DNA from: Mangrovimicrobium sp033283385
Lineage (GTDB): Bacteria > Pseudomonadota > Gammaproteobacteria > Pseudomonadales > Halieaceae
Direction of reading: 5' to 3'
Length of the DNA: 64,000 nt
Assembly: GCA_033283385.1 (NCBI GenBank)
Contig: JAWMQQ010000002.1
Location: 828,682-892,681, forward strand
A program made the position numbers and the translations under genes. The notes under the pieces were generated by a model that was given only the letters and a program-made list of their open reading frames with translations, was not told the DNA's origin and did no database searches. Below, piece by piece: positions 27,072-38,030 of the stretch (position 1 is its first letter; each line of letters opens with the position of its first letter).

Positions 27072-28013
27072 TCAGGCCTCCGCGTCGCCCTGGCAGTAGC
27101 CGAGCTCCGGCAGGATGTTGTCCCGTACCAGGGCTTCCAGTTCGGCGACCTGTGCGGGCTCGAAGTCCTCCCGGTAGCCGCCGACCTTGCCGCGGCGCAC
27201 CTTGTAGGTGGAGGGGTCGCTGGCGTTGACCAGCTTCATGCCGCCCTGGGAGAAGGTGCCGCTGGTCTCGAGTTTCTGCAGGTTCTCGAAGGAACCCCAC
27301 TCGACCGCGGCGCGTACTTCCTCCTCGGTAAACCGCTCGCCCATCAGGCGGGTGATGCGCAGCAGGGTGGGCACCGGCTCCGAGCGCAACTCCTCGTACT
27401 TCACCAGCAGGCCGTTCTCCAGCTCGCCGACGGCGCGGGCCCAGTGGTTCTCGTAGTCGATCAGGCAGGGCAGGCCGATGTCCGAGTAGCGGACGAAGTC
27501 CCACATGCCGACGGTGTGGCGGTCGATGGGGTGGTCGATGAAGTGGTTGATCAGTTCCTGCTTGGCCCGCGACTGGCGCTTGGTGAACTGGTGGTACCAG
27601 GACACTGCGATGTCGATGGGGTTGCGGGCGAGAAACAGTACCGGCTTGTGGCGCAGCGGGTTGTCCGGCGCGCCCGGGGAGAGCAGCTTGCCCACCTCGC
27701 CCTCGTAGCTGTAGTAGCCGTTGGTGGCGGCCAGGCGCGGGATCTCGGGGTACTTGCGCGAGAATTCGTCGGTGTTGATCAGCTTCGATTCGGGCAGGTC
27801 GTAGCGCAGCTGGTAGAGGCGCGAGATCATCGCCTTGAGCCAGGTGTTGCCGCTCTTGGGGTGACCGATGATGATCAGGCCGGCCTTGTGTGCCTTGGCC
27901 AGTTCCAGCTGTGCGAGGTAGCGACGCCGCAACGACACCCGCGCCTTCGCCGGCAGCGGCTGCGTGGGTGCCAGAATGAGCGCCTTCTTGACGCCGTCGC
28001 TCAGGTTGAACAT
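27072..28013 (-). CDS. Sulfotransferase domain protein (3 of 3 related copies)
   Basis: 313 aa. The PAPS loop LIIIGHPKSGNTWLKAMISR is the most canonical of the set. The 3'-phosphate motif is PVLFLARNPIDIAVSWYHQF, and the C-terminus has VRRGKVGGYREDF. ATG at 28013 is preceded by AGGAGCGAGG; an ATG 18 codons upstream lacks such a site. It is more diverged than the other two and is paired with an ELM1-like protein rather than with another sulfotransferase. Substrate unknown; cytoplasmic. Confidence 0.88.
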   Translation of the reverse strand: MFNLSDGVKKALILAPTQPLPAKARVSLRRRYLAQLELAKAHKAGLIIIGHPKSGNTWLKAMISRLYQLRYDLPESKLINTDEFSRKYPEIPRLAATNGYYSYEGEVGKLLSPGAPDNPLRHKPVLFLARNPIDIAVSWYHQFTKRQSRAKQELINHFIDHPIDRHTVGMWDFVRYSDIGLPCLIDYENHWARAVGELENGLLVKYEELRSEPVPTLLRITRLMGERFTEEEVRAAVEWGSFENLQKLETSGTFSQGGMKLVNASDPSTYKVRRGKVGGYREDFEPAQVAELEALVRDNILPELGYCQGDAEA

Positions 28014-28140
28014 GAAACCTCGCTCCTGGGGTGGGGGCCCCACGAAAAGCGGGCAATTATGGGACAAAGCGGCCTAAATAACCAGACGGCCCGACCTTGG
28101 GTTACAATGCCCCCCGCATGCCCCAGGAAGCCCGCAACCC

Positions 28141-29208
28141 TTGATCATCGATCGTTACGTCAGCCAGGAAATCAGCCGGCCGCTGCTGGCCGGTGTGGCG
28201 CTTCTCATCCTCATTTTCGTGGCCTGGTCCGCGGCGCGCTACCTGAGCCTTGCCGCCGACGGCCACCTCACCATGGTGAGCGCGTTCAAGCTGGTCGGCC
28301 TCAATACGCTGGTGGCGCTGGAGGTGTTGCTGCCCTCGGCGCTGTTCTTTTCCGTGCTGTCGGCGATAGGCCGCCTGTACAAGGAAGCGGAGATGTACGC
28401 CCTGCACGCGGCGGGGGTCAGCCGGCTGCGCATCCTCGAGTCGGTGCTCAAGTACGCGGTGGTGGTGGCGGTGATCACCGGCTTCATATCCATCATCGGC
28501 CGGCCCTGGGCCTACCGCGAAAGCTACGCGATAGAAGCCCGCGCGGCGGCGCACTACGACCTGAAGAAAATGGCCGCCGGCGAGTTCGTGGCGCTGGCAG
28601 GGAGCGACTATGTCTTCTACGCCGGTGACGTGGACGTGGAGCACGGCCTGCACAAGAACGTCTTCCTGTTCAAGCGCCACCCGAAGAACCGGCGGACAGA
28701 ACTGCTGGTGGCGAAGTCCGCGAAGCTGCCGGAGCTGAATCCCGGCCAGCCGATGCAGGCGAATTTCCATGAGGGCTACAACTACCTGATGGACGACGCC
28801 GGTACCCGCGACCTCATCACCCGTTTCGGCGACCTGGAAGTGCGCCTGAAGAACAAGAAGGAACAGGAAAAATACCGGCGCAAGGCGGAGACCACCCTGT
28901 CCCTGGCGGACTCGGACAGCCCCAAGGATATCGCCGAGTTCCAGTGGCGTATCAGCACCCCGCTGGCGACCCTGTTGATGGGCCTGATGGCGGTGCCGCT
29001 GGCGCATACCGCCCCGCGGCAGTCGCGCTTTCGCAACGTGGGCTACGCGCTGCTGGTCTATGTCGCCCTGTTCAGCCTGACCAGCGTGCTGCGCACCTGG
29101 ATCGAGCAGGGCAAGCTGCCGCCCATGCCCGGCCTGTGGCTGGGCTATGCCCTGGAGGCGATACTGCTGGTCGCCCTGATGCGCCTGCCGAGGTTGCTGA
29201 AACGATGA
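28141..29208 (+). CDS. lptF: LptF-like permease subunit
   Basis: 355 aa YjgP/YjgQ family inner-membrane protein. It begins MIIDRYVSQEISRPLLAG, with TM helices near residues 15-35, 50-80 and 95-125. A periplasmic beta-jellyroll covers roughly 130-260, and three TM helices follow at the C-terminus (ATLLMGLMAVPLAHTAPRQSR onward). LptF and LptG form the channel of the LptB2FG lipopolysaccharide extractor. TTG start at 28141 with AGGAAG ten bases upstream. The stop overlaps lptG (ATGA). No pepA lies divergent, unlike the usual gammaproteobacterial lptFG locus, so this may be a second pair. Confidence 0.9.
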   Translation: MIIDRYVSQEISRPLLAGVALLILIFVAWSAARYLSLAADGHLTMVSAFKLVGLNTLVALEVLLPSALFFSVLSAIGRLYKEAEMYALHAAGVSRLRILESVLKYAVVVAVITGFISIIGRPWAYRESYAIEARAAAHYDLKKMAAGEFVALAGSDYVFYAGDVDVEHGLHKNVFLFKRHPKNRRTELLVAKSAKLPELNPGQPMQANFHEGYNYLMDDAGTRDLITRFGDLEVRLKNKKEQEKYRRKAETTLSLADSDSPKDIAEFQWRISTPLATLLMGLMAVPLAHTAPRQSRFRNVGYALLVYVALFSLTSVLRTWIEQGKLPPMPGLWLGYALEAILLVALMRLPRLLKR

Positions 29209-30275
29209 TCCTGCAACGCTACATCGCGACCCGACTGGTGATCGGCTGGCTGCTGGCGCTGGCGGTGCTGGGGCCGATGTTCGGCATCATCGGCTTTATC
29301 CAGGAGCTGGATCGCACCCAGCTGGGCTACGACGCACTCGCGGTCGGCCGCTATACCCTCATGACCCTGCCGCAGCAGATATTGATGCTGGCCCCGGTGA
29401 TCGCCCTGCTGGGCAGCATGGCGGCGCTGTCCGGCCTGTACAGGACCAATGAGCTGACCATCATCAGCTGCACGGGATTTTCCCGCGGCCTGCTGATCGA
29501 GGCCATCGTGCGGCCCACCATCGTGCTCATGCTGCTGCTGTGGCTGAGCATGGAATTCATCGTGCCGCGCCTGCAACTGGCGGCCGAGGACCAGCGCCAC
29601 AGCCTGCGTTACGGCAACCAGGTGAAAATCCCCGACGGCGGCATCTGGTCCGTGGACGGCAATCGCTATACCCGCCTGGGCCGTATCACCAAGGGCGGCG
29701 AGCCCGGCAATATCGACGTGTTCCAGTTCGACGACGACGGGCAGTTGCTCAGCGCGATCCACGGCAACACTGCCAGCGTACTCCCCGGCCGGCGCTGGCT
29801 GTTGCGCGGGGTGCGTGAAAAACGCCTGGTGGACGGCGAGCTGGTGAGCAGCCGGCGCAAGCAGGAGGAAGTCGACAACCTCTGGGCGCAGGGGGAGCTG
29901 CCGACGCTGTCGCTGTCCAGCGACACCATGGCCCTGTCGATTCTCTACGGCTACGGCGAGTTCCTGGAGCAGAACGGCCGGCCGGCGGACAAGTTCTTCT
30001 CGCTGTTCTGGCAGAAGCTGCTGATGCCCTTTACCGTGGGGGCCATGGTGCTGCTGGCGACGCCGCTCTCCGCCAGTTCCGGCGCCGGGCGCGACCGCAG
30101 CATGGGGGTGAAGATGGGCATCGGCGCGCTGGTGGGCATCCTGTTCTTCCTGGCGGCGCAGATCATCCTCGCGCTCGGGCAACTGCTGGGGCTTTCCCCG
30201 GCACTGACCGCGCTGCTACCCTCGATACTCGTGTTCGCCTGCGCGCTGGTGCTGCTGCGCCGCCTGCGCTGGTGA
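29205..30275 (+). CDS. lptG: LptG-like permease subunit
   Basis: 356 aa YjgP/YjgQ family. MILQRYIATRLVIGWLLAL is the first TM. LDRTQLGYDALAVGRYTLMTLPQQ is a coupling-helix-like stretch, followed by three further TMs, a beta-jellyroll with WSVDGNRYTRLGRI, and C-terminal TMs with KLLMPFTVGAMVLLATPL. Together with LptF it would move a lipid from the inner membrane to a periplasmic bridge, powered by LptB (not in this window). The operon continues with an ABC exporter. Whether the cargo is LPS or a ceramide-based glycolipid cannot be told from sequence. Confidence 0.9.
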   Translation: MILQRYIATRLVIGWLLALAVLGPMFGIIGFIQELDRTQLGYDALAVGRYTLMTLPQQILMLAPVIALLGSMAALSGLYRTNELTIISCTGFSRGLLIEAIVRPTIVLMLLLWLSMEFIVPRLQLAAEDQRHSLRYGNQVKIPDGGIWSVDGNRYTRLGRITKGGEPGNIDVFQFDDDGQLLSAIHGNTASVLPGRRWLLRGVREKRLVDGELVSSRRKQEEVDNLWAQGELPTLSLSSDTMALSILYGYGEFLEQNGRPADKFFSLFWQKLLMPFTVGAMVLLATPLSASSGAGRDRSMGVKMGIGALVGILFFLAAQIILALGQLLGLSPALTALLPSILVFACALVLLRRLRW

Positions 30276-30345
30276 TGCACGTGCGCCCGAACCGTCTACC
30301 ACTGCCGCCGCACCCGGCGGCCCCTGCCTGCGGAGTTGTTTACCC

Positions 30346-32073
<1,728 letters not shown>

Positions 32074-32091
<18 letters not shown>

Positions 32092-33123
32092 CGCCCGGAC
32101 CGCGGCGACCGAGCGTTCCAGTTCGCCGCCGCCCACTGCCCCGGCGGCCACTTCCGGCGCCGGCTCGTCCAGCCAGCTGGTGCGGCCCGCGTCGCGCAGC
32201 TGACGGTGAACCTCGGTAATGTCGCGGCTCAGCGGCGCCCATCCCCAGCGCAACAACCCGGCGTAGAGCATTCCGCCGAGGCGAAAGTCGCACATGGCGG
32301 GATGATCCGGGCGCATGCCGCCGAGATCGAACATCTGCACCGGTTTACCGGTGGCGCAGGCCTCCGAGAGCATGGCGATGCTGTCGCCGGTGACCACCAG
32401 CCGGTCCGCCCAGGCCAGCATGCCCAGGTAGGGATTGGCGCTGTCCTGCGACCGCCAGCGGTGCAGGTGGAAGTTGCCGCGCAGCGCCGCCTGCAGGGCG
32501 TCCACCGCCGAGGCGCGGGTGCGCGAACTGGTGGTGACCAGCAGCGATCCACCCAGCCCGCCGGCCAGTGAAGACAGTTCCCGGCCGAGCCGCGCGGCGG
32601 CATTCGGGCCCAGGGTAAAGGGGCCGCTGTCGCCGCCGACCAGCACGCCGATGCGCGGGGCGGGCATCGCGGCGAACACCGGCTCCCACTCGGCGCGCGC
32701 CAGCTGCAGTTTCTGCGCTGTCAGGCTGTGCAGGGTGAGCGGGTTGCGCAGTACATTGGCGGCTTCGGGCACACGGTACTGCGGCGTGGTGACGACCAGG
32801 TCGAACTGGTCCAGCGGGCCCCAGGGCCGCCCCACGTGGACGTAGCGGGTGCGCCCGCCCGACTGCTCGCGAATCCAGCGGCACACCGGCTCGTTGCGCA
32901 CGCCGCTGCTGACCACCAGGTCGGGCCAGGGCGGTCGCAGGCAGGCCCGCGATTCCGCTGTGATACCGGCCAGCGAGGCCCGCCCCAGCAGGTGGGGCAG
33001 GAACACCGGCTGGCGGTACTCCAGGGACTTTACTTCGAAGGGATATCCGAGCGCCTCGACCAGCGCTTTCACCTGTCCGCGCTCCCCCGCGCGGTAGGCG
33101 TCGATCAGCCAAACCACTGGCAT
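32074..33123 (-). CDS. ELM1-like GT-B family protein (3 of 3)
   Basis: 349 aa. VWLIDAYRAGERGQVKALVEALGYPF at the N-terminus, DLVVSSGVRNEPVCRWIREQSGG, YVHVGRPWGPLDQFDLVVTTPQY and IGVLVGGDSGPF closely parallel the copy at 20542. DRLVVTGDSIAMLSEACATGKPVQMF is the putative nucleotide-sugar site. ATG at 33123 is chosen; a frame extending to 33210 reads into the divergent acyl carrier protein promoter. Convergent with, and overlapping, the ABC transporter gene end. Confidence 0.78.
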
Positions 33124-33196
33124 TGCATGTGTTCCATCGGTATAGTTCCAGCGTCCCGAATCCGCACCGGCAGCCTCCGTAAAGGAAAACCACCGC

Positions 33197-33439
33197 ATGA
33201 CCCAATACAAGGAATATCTTGGTTTTATCTGTCAGGTGCTGGAATCATACAACAAGAAGCAGGTCACACTGGCCGAAGATACCGATCTCGTCGCGGATAT
33301 CGGGCTCACATCACTTGAGGTGATGGAGTCCATCGAGCGGATCGAGGACCACTTCGACATCTCCATTCCGCTGAACATCCTGCCCGACGTCAACACCGTT
33401 GGCGAGCTGGCGAGAAAAGTGCACGAACTGACCCAGTGA
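33197..33439 (+). CDS. Acyl carrier protein of the ceramide cluster
   Basis: 80 aa acidic helix bundle. The phosphopantetheine attachment Ser39 sits in DIGLTSLEVMESIERIE, with LTS in place of the housekeeping ACP's DSL. AAAGGAAAA is a strong ribosome binding site. It directly precedes the serine palmitoyltransferase gene, matching the AcpR-Spt pairing described in Caulobacter, where the ACP delivers the fatty acyl chain. It would be loaded by the acyl-AMP ligase at 38031 and primed by a phosphopantetheinyl transferase such as the one at 13613. Confidence 0.88.
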   Translation: MTQYKEYLGFICQVLESYNKKQVTLAEDTDLVADIGLTSLEVMESIERIEDHFDISIPLNILPDVNTVGELARKVHELTQ

Positions 33440-33474
33440 CCTGATCCCGGCACGCGGCAACGCAACCAGGTTAT

Positions 33475-34677
33475 ATGCTATTCGATAAATTCCAGTCCAT
33501 GGTGGACTTTCGCGCCGAGCTCGCGCAGCGCGGCGTAAAGCCCTTCGGTGCCGTCACCGAGGCAATCCATTCCGCAACCACGGGTATCGTTGAAGGGCGC
33601 GAGGTCATCCTCGCCGGCACCAACAACTACCTCGGCCTGTCCTACGACCCGCGCTGCATCGCCGCTTCGCAGGCGGCGGCGCAGCGCTGGGGCACCGGCA
33701 CCACCGGCTCGCGGGTCGCCAACGGCTCGTTTGCCGAGCACCAGGGCCTGGAGGCCGATATCGCGGATTTCTACGGTGTGCCACACGCCATCGTGTTCTC
33801 CACCGGCTACGCGGCGACCATGGGCATGTGTTCCACCCTGGCCGGCCCCGGCGACGTCATCCTGCTGGACGGCGACAGCCACGCCAGCATCTACGCCGGG
33901 GTGCGCCTGTCCGGCGCGGAGATCATCCGCTTCAAGCACAACGATCCCGACGACCTGGCCAAGCGCCTGCGCCGCCTGGGTGACCGCGCCGCCGATGCGC
34001 TGATCATCGTCGAGGGTATCTACTCCATGCTGGGCGACGTGGCGCCGATGCAGGAGATCGCCGCCGCCAAGCGCGAATACGGCGGCTACCTGTTCATCGA
34101 CGAGGCCCACTCCATGGGCGTGCTTGGCGAGAGTGGTCGAGGCGCGGCGCAGGCCGCCGGCATCGAGGCCGATGTCGACTTCATCGCCGGCACCTTCAGC
34201 AAGAGCCTGGGCAGCGTCGGCGGCTTCTGCATCAGCCCCCACGCCGAGCTGGAGGCCATCCGCTTCTGCATCAGCGCCTATATCTTCACCGCGTCTTCCG
34301 CTCCCTCGGTGATCGCCTCCACCCGCGAGGCCCTGCGTATCATCCGTGCCGAGCCGCAGCTGCGCGAGCGGCTGTGGGACAACTCCAACCGCCTGTACGA
34401 CGGCCTGAAGGGCCTGGGGCTGCGCGTGGGCCCGTCCGCGAGCCCGGTCGTGGCGGTGGTGCTGGAGGACCGCGAGCGCACCCTGGCCTGCTGGCAGGCG
34501 CTGCTGGAGGCGGGGGTGTATGTGAACATGGTGGTGCCGCCGGCATCGCCCTCTACCTACTGCCTGCTGCGCAACAGCGTCAGCGCCGCCCACACCCCCG
34601 AGCAGATCGACACCATGATCGCCGCCTACGCCGCGCTGCAGCAATCCGGCCTGCTGCCGGCGGGCGATGCGGCCTGA
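33475..34677 (+). CDS. spt: Serine palmitoyltransferase (alpha-oxoamine synthase)
   Basis: 400 aa PLP enzyme, the size of soluble bacterial SPT. It condenses L-serine with a fatty acyl thioester to 3-ketosphinganine, the committed step of sphingolipid synthesis. Visible: TNNYLGLSYDPR, GTGTTGSRVANGSF, DSHASIYAG, FIDEAHSMGVLGESGRG (PLP-stacking and Asp motifs), and the PLP Lys243 in GTFSKSLGSVGGF. Alternative alpha-oxoamine synthases (KBL, BioF, HemA) are less likely given the adjacent ACP and the ceramide-synthase and CerR homologues nearby. Start ATG at 33475. Confidence 0.88.
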   Translation: MLFDKFQSMVDFRAELAQRGVKPFGAVTEAIHSATTGIVEGREVILAGTNNYLGLSYDPRCIAASQAAAQRWGTGTTGSRVANGSFAEHQGLEADIADFYGVPHAIVFSTGYAATMGMCSTLAGPGDVILLDGDSHASIYAGVRLSGAEIIRFKHNDPDDLAKRLRRLGDRAADALIIVEGIYSMLGDVAPMQEIAAAKREYGGYLFIDEAHSMGVLGESGRGAAQAAGIEADVDFIAGTFSKSLGSVGGFCISPHAELEAIRFCISAYIFTASSAPSVIASTREALRIIRAEPQLRERLWDNSNRLYDGLKGLGLRVGPSASPVVAVVLEDRERTLACWQALLEAGVYVNMVVPPASPSTYCLLRNSVSAAHTPEQIDTMIAAYAALQQSGLLPAGDAA

Positions 34678-34687
34678 CGCAAGCATC

Positions 34688-35593
34688 ATGTCGCAGCGAT
34701 TTGCGCAGATTTCCGACCCGCACCTGAGTTCGCTGGCCGACGTCGACTGGCGCTCCCTGCTCAACAAGCGGGTCCTGGGCTACATCTCCTGGCGCAGCAA
34801 GCGTCGCCACGAGCACCGCGGCGAGGTGCTGGAGGCACTGCAGCGCGACCTGGCGACCCAGCACCTGGACCAGGTACTGGTGACCGGCGATCTCACCCAT
34901 ATCGGCCTGCCCCGGGAGTTCACCGAGGCGCGCGGCTGGCTGGAGCGCATGGGCGGCCCCCGGGAAGTGGCCGTAGTGCCCGGCAACCACGATGCCTATG
35001 TCGCCACGGACTGGAACCAGACCTTTGCCCAGTGGCGCGAGTACATGCAATCGGATGAGTCTGCGGCGGGCGACGCGCTGTTTCCCAGCCTGCGGGTGCG
35101 CGGCGGCCTCGCGTTTATCGGCCTGTCCTCGGCGGTGCCCAAGCCGCCGCTGCTGGCCACCGGCACCCTGGGCCCGCAGCAGCTGGCGCGGCTCTCGACG
35201 CTGCTCAACGAGACCGGCTCAAGGGGCCTGTTCCGGGTGGTCTACCTGCACCACCCGGTGCTGGCAGGTTCTGAGAAATGGCGCAAGCGGCTGACCGACG
35301 CTGCGAGCCTGCGCGCGGTGCTCGCCGAGTCCGGCGCTGAACTGGTACTGCACGGGCACGGTCACCGGGTCATGGCGGGCGAGCTGCCCACCCGGCACGG
35401 CCCGGCGCCGGTGATTGCGGTGCCCTCGGCCTCGGCCATGGGCCTGCACGGCCACGACTACGCCCGCTACAACTGCTATTCGGTCAGCCGCGACGGCGGC
35501 AACTGGAACCTCGAGGTGGAATCCCACGCCTTCGACGCCGAACGCGGCGAGTTCCGGCCGGAGCGCAGCCGCTCCTTTACGCTCTCCCGCTAG
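34688..35593 (+). CDS. Calcineurin-like metallophosphoesterase
   Basis: 301 aa. The five metal-site motifs are in order: SDPHLS (D-x-H), VTGDLTHIG, PGNHDAY, YLHHPV and LHGHGHRV. It belongs to the class III phosphodiesterase/LpxH-like superfamily without a sure subfamily. It follows spt by ten bases (an ATG at 34667 would overlap spt). A phosphatase or phosphodiesterase here might hydrolyse a phosphosphingolipid or a nucleotide-activated lipid, but that is only context. No signal peptide, so cytoplasmic. Confidence 0.78.
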   Translation: MSQRFAQISDPHLSSLADVDWRSLLNKRVLGYISWRSKRRHEHRGEVLEALQRDLATQHLDQVLVTGDLTHIGLPREFTEARGWLERMGGPREVAVVPGNHDAYVATDWNQTFAQWREYMQSDESAAGDALFPSLRVRGGLAFIGLSSAVPKPPLLATGTLGPQQLARLSTLLNETGSRGLFRVVYLHHPVLAGSEKWRKRLTDAASLRAVLAESGAELVLHGHGHRVMAGELPTRHGPAPVIAVPSASAMGLHGHDYARYNCYSVSRDGGNWNLEVESHAFDAERGEFRPERSRSFTLSR

Positions 35594-35672
35594 CTCCAGC
35601 TCGCCCGTTCGCGCTTTTCGCTCGATCGCTCCGTTCGCGGGGGCGGCCTGTGGGGAGGTGAGGCCGGGCCGG

Positions 35673-36485
35673 TCAGGCGTCGCGGTCGACGGCGCTGGCC
35701 AGCGAACCCTTCACCAGCATCAGGTCGGCGATGGAGTCCACGTCGATGGCGGCGTTGGCGTAGGGCAGGATGACCGCGCGAATGCGCAGGCCGAGGCGCT
35801 TGCCCAGCTTGGCCAGGGCCTCTTCCAGTGAAAGCAGGCCGAGCCGGTAGCGGATCACCGCCCACCAGCCGAGCAGGCCGATCAGCACCATGGGTTTCTT
35901 GCGCTGCTGCTCGATCTTGCGCCAGAAGCGCGCGGCGCGGCGGCCTTCGGGGGTGACGAAGGCGAACAGGTTGCAGCCGCAGAAGTCCCCGTCCGCGAAG
36001 TGCATGACCGTCTTGTGGATGCCGGGGTAGGCCTCGGTGACCAGCGCGTGGGGGGCCAGGCCGACGGTCAGGTCCACCGGGTCCGCCAGGCTCTGGCGGG
36101 CGAAGGCGTCGACGATCTCGGCGGTCAGCAGCGGGTGGTCGGCGGTGGTGAGCAGGACCGGGGAGTCCACGTCCAGCCCCTGCATGGTCTGGTAGGCGCT
36201 GGTGCTGGGGCTGGGGCCGGGTTCGCCCCAGTTGATCTCGCCGTTGTCGATCCAGCTCTGCAGTTGTGCGTCGCGGGCGACTTCGCTGGCCTCGGGGCCG
36301 GAGAGGGTGATCTCGTGGACGGTCTTGGCCGCGCGCAGCGCGTTGAGCACCCGGCGCACCATTGGCGAACCGTCGATGTCGATCATCGCCTTGCTGCCGG
36401 CATCCGAGGAGCGGATCAGTGCGTCGGCCTTGGTGCGGTCGCCGGCCAGCACGATGGCGGACATCGTCTCGTGTACAAACGTCAT
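35673..36485 (-). CDS. MobA-like NTP transferase domain protein
   Basis: 270 aa. The N-terminal SAIVLAGDRTKADAL loop with SKAMIDIDGSPMVRRVLNAL matches the NTP_transf_3/MobA nucleotide-binding fold (G-x-R and K residues), and LLTTADHPLLT is the metal-binding D segment. The C-terminal part, with GLLGWWAVIRYRLGLLSLEEAL, is hydrophobic and may touch the membrane. ATG at 36485 follows the upstream stop by four bases; AGGAAC sits about 11 bases before it. It probably activates a sugar or polyol phosphate as a nucleotide derivative for head-group transfer. Substrate unknown. Confidence 0.68.
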   Translation of the reverse strand: MTFVHETMSAIVLAGDRTKADALIRSSDAGSKAMIDIDGSPMVRRVLNALRAAKTVHEITLSGPEASEVARDAQLQSWIDNGEINWGEPGPSPSTSAYQTMQGLDVDSPVLLTTADHPLLTAEIVDAFARQSLADPVDLTVGLAPHALVTEAYPGIHKTVMHFADGDFCGCNLFAFVTPEGRRAARFWRKIEQQRKKPMVLIGLLGWWAVIRYRLGLLSLEEALAKLGKRLGLRIRAVILPYANAAIDVDSIADLMLVKGSLASAVDRDA

Positions 36486-36489
36486 GGGA

Positions 36490-37644
36490 TTATTGTTCCT
36501 GGAGCAGTGATTTTTCGTAGACGCGGTAGCGTTTGTACGCCTCGCCGCCGATGGTTTCAATGATATTGCACATGCCGTCGTTGTCTTCGAGGATCCATCC
36601 CATCTCGACATCCTGCACGCCGCGGGCAACCAGTTGCTTGCGCACGCCGTCGATGACCATGAAGGCCAGCGTCGGCCCCAGCCGCAGGTGGTGGAAACGG
36701 CGGCGCACGCCCATCAGCGGTACCCGGGCGGTGCGCGGGTGGCGCACTTTCAGGCGCCACAGCAGTTTGGCCCAGCCGAAGGGCAGCAGGCGGCCACCTA
36801 GGTCGCGGGCGGCCTCGTTGATATTGGGCAGGGCGACGATGAAGGCGACCGGCTCGCCGTCCAGCTCGGCGATCTGGATGTAGTCGTCGGGCATCAGGTG
36901 GATGAGGGTCTTGACCGTCTCTTCCCAGTCCGACGGGGCCAGCGGGACGAAGCCCCAGTTGTCGTGCCAGGCATCGTTGAAGATATCCAGCATCACCGCT
37001 GCCTCGCGCTCGAGGTCCTTGCGGTTGGCCTTGCGCACCCGGGCGCGGCCGGCGACTTTCTCGACCAGCTTGGCCATCACCGGCGGGGTCTCGAAATCAG
37101 GGTTGATGTGGTAGGCGAGCAGGTCCTTGGCCTTGCGGTAGCCCTGCCCCGCGATGGCCTCGTCGTACCAGCGCTGGCCGTGACCCATGAGCACGAAGGG
37201 CGGGGTGTCGAAGCCCTCGACCAGCTGGCCCAGCTCCTCATTGATGTGCAGGTTGAAGGGGCCGCGTATGCACTGCATGCCCTCGCTGCGCAGCCAGTCC
37301 TCGGCGGCGCCGAACAGCGCTGCGACGACCTCCGGGTCGCGCTCCGCCTCGAACATGCCGAAGTAGCCGGCGCCGTCCTTGTGCTGGGCCAGGTGCAACT
37401 CGTCGATCTGCGCGGTGATGCGCCCCACGGTGCGCCCGTCGCGCCGGGCGATCCAGCCGCGGAAGCGGGCGTGTTCGAAGAAGTGGTTCTTGTCGGAGAA
37501 GCGCTGGCGCTGCTCGAAATCCAGCGGCGCAATCCAGTTTGGGTCGTCGGCGTAGAGCCGGTGCGGCAGCTGCAGGAACTCCCGCAGGCACTTGGGGTCC
37601 GAGATGGCTTCGAGGGAAATACCGGTTGTATCGGACTGCTTCAT
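36490..37644 (-). CDS. GNAT-fold N-acyltransferase, bacterial ceramide synthase (bCerS) homologue
   Basis: 384 aa. FLQLPHRLYADDPNWIAPLDFEQRQRF, then FFEHARFRGWIARRDGRTVGRITAQID, is the signature opening of the GNAT-like family that includes the Caulobacter ceramide synthase. GPFNLHINEELGQLVEGF and VEMGWILEDNDGMCNIIETIGG complete the two GNAT halves. It would N-acylate 3-ketosphinganine with an acyl-CoA. The assignment rests on family pattern plus the presence of spt, ACP, acyl-AMP ligase and CerR-like genes on both sides. GGGAGGGG precedes the ATG at 37644. It is divergent from the ligase operon and co-transcribed with the NTP transferase. Confidence 0.78.
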   Translation of the reverse strand: MKQSDTTGISLEAISDPKCLREFLQLPHRLYADDPNWIAPLDFEQRQRFSDKNHFFEHARFRGWIARRDGRTVGRITAQIDELHLAQHKDGAGYFGMFEAERDPEVVAALFGAAEDWLRSEGMQCIRGPFNLHINEELGQLVEGFDTPPFVLMGHGQRWYDEAIAGQGYRKAKDLLAYHINPDFETPPVMAKLVEKVAGRARVRKANRKDLEREAAVMLDIFNDAWHDNWGFVPLAPSDWEETVKTLIHLMPDDYIQIAELDGEPVAFIVALPNINEAARDLGGRLLPFGWAKLLWRLKVRHPRTARVPLMGVRRRFHHLRLGPTLAFMVIDGVRKQLVARGVQDVEMGWILEDNDGMCNIIETIGGEAYKRYRVYEKSLLQEQ

Positions 37645-38030
37645 GCCCCTCCCGTCGGCGGGTTCTGGCCGCGCAAAAGGGCGCAGTATAACGCTGATAA
37701 GCCCGCCAGTTCATCTGTGGCAAACCGTGATTTTGCCGCCCCCGGGAGGCGGCCTGGAATGGGGAAAATTCCCCTTCCGCGGGGCCCCGATTGGTACTTT
37801 TCCCTATCTTTTTCAAGGCTTTAAGTGCTAGTATTTTCTCAAATATCAGAGGCCCTGAAAGGGCCCGACGACACAAAATTTTTTCAAACAACGGCCCTTG
37901 CGTGAGTGCAGTTCCACGTGACCAGTTGATAGCCCGCACGGTGAGTTAACCCGTGATGAGCGGGCGGTACAGCTGGTGATTCCGCGTTAACAAAGGGATC
38001 GAGCCGTCGTTGCTTCAGGAGGATTAATCC
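37645..38030. promoter_or_regulatory. 386-base divergent control region between the ceramide synthase and acyl-AMP ligase operons
   Basis: Noticeably more AT-rich than its surroundings. For the plus strand an extended -10 (TGCTAGTAT, 37826-37834) is the best promoter candidate, with a poor -35. For the minus strand TATACT near 37685 is a candidate -10. It contains the palindrome GGGGAAAATTCCCC (37761-37774), the hairpin GGCCCT-GAA-AGGGCC (37851-37865) and a longer stem-loop (37932-37965). AGGAGG at 38017-38022 serves the TTG start at 38031. Confidence 0.5.
37932..37965 (+). other. Stem-loop in the leader of the acyl-AMP ligase operon
   Basis: GCCCGC pairs with GCGGGC and, inside, ACGG pairs with CCGT, around the loop TGAGTTAAC with a small bulge. 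No T-run follows, so it is not a terminator; it may affect mRNA stability or translation. Confidence 0.4.

Noticed and set aside
26937..28628. 563-aa plus-strand frame opposite the ELM1-like and sulfotransferase genes
   Set aside because: Shadow frame; the minus-strand genes show intact catalytic motifs.
37851..37885. GGCCCT-GAA-AGGGCC hairpin followed by a T-run as a terminator
   Set aside because: The T-run starts about 12 bases after the stem and no plus-strand gene ends nearby.
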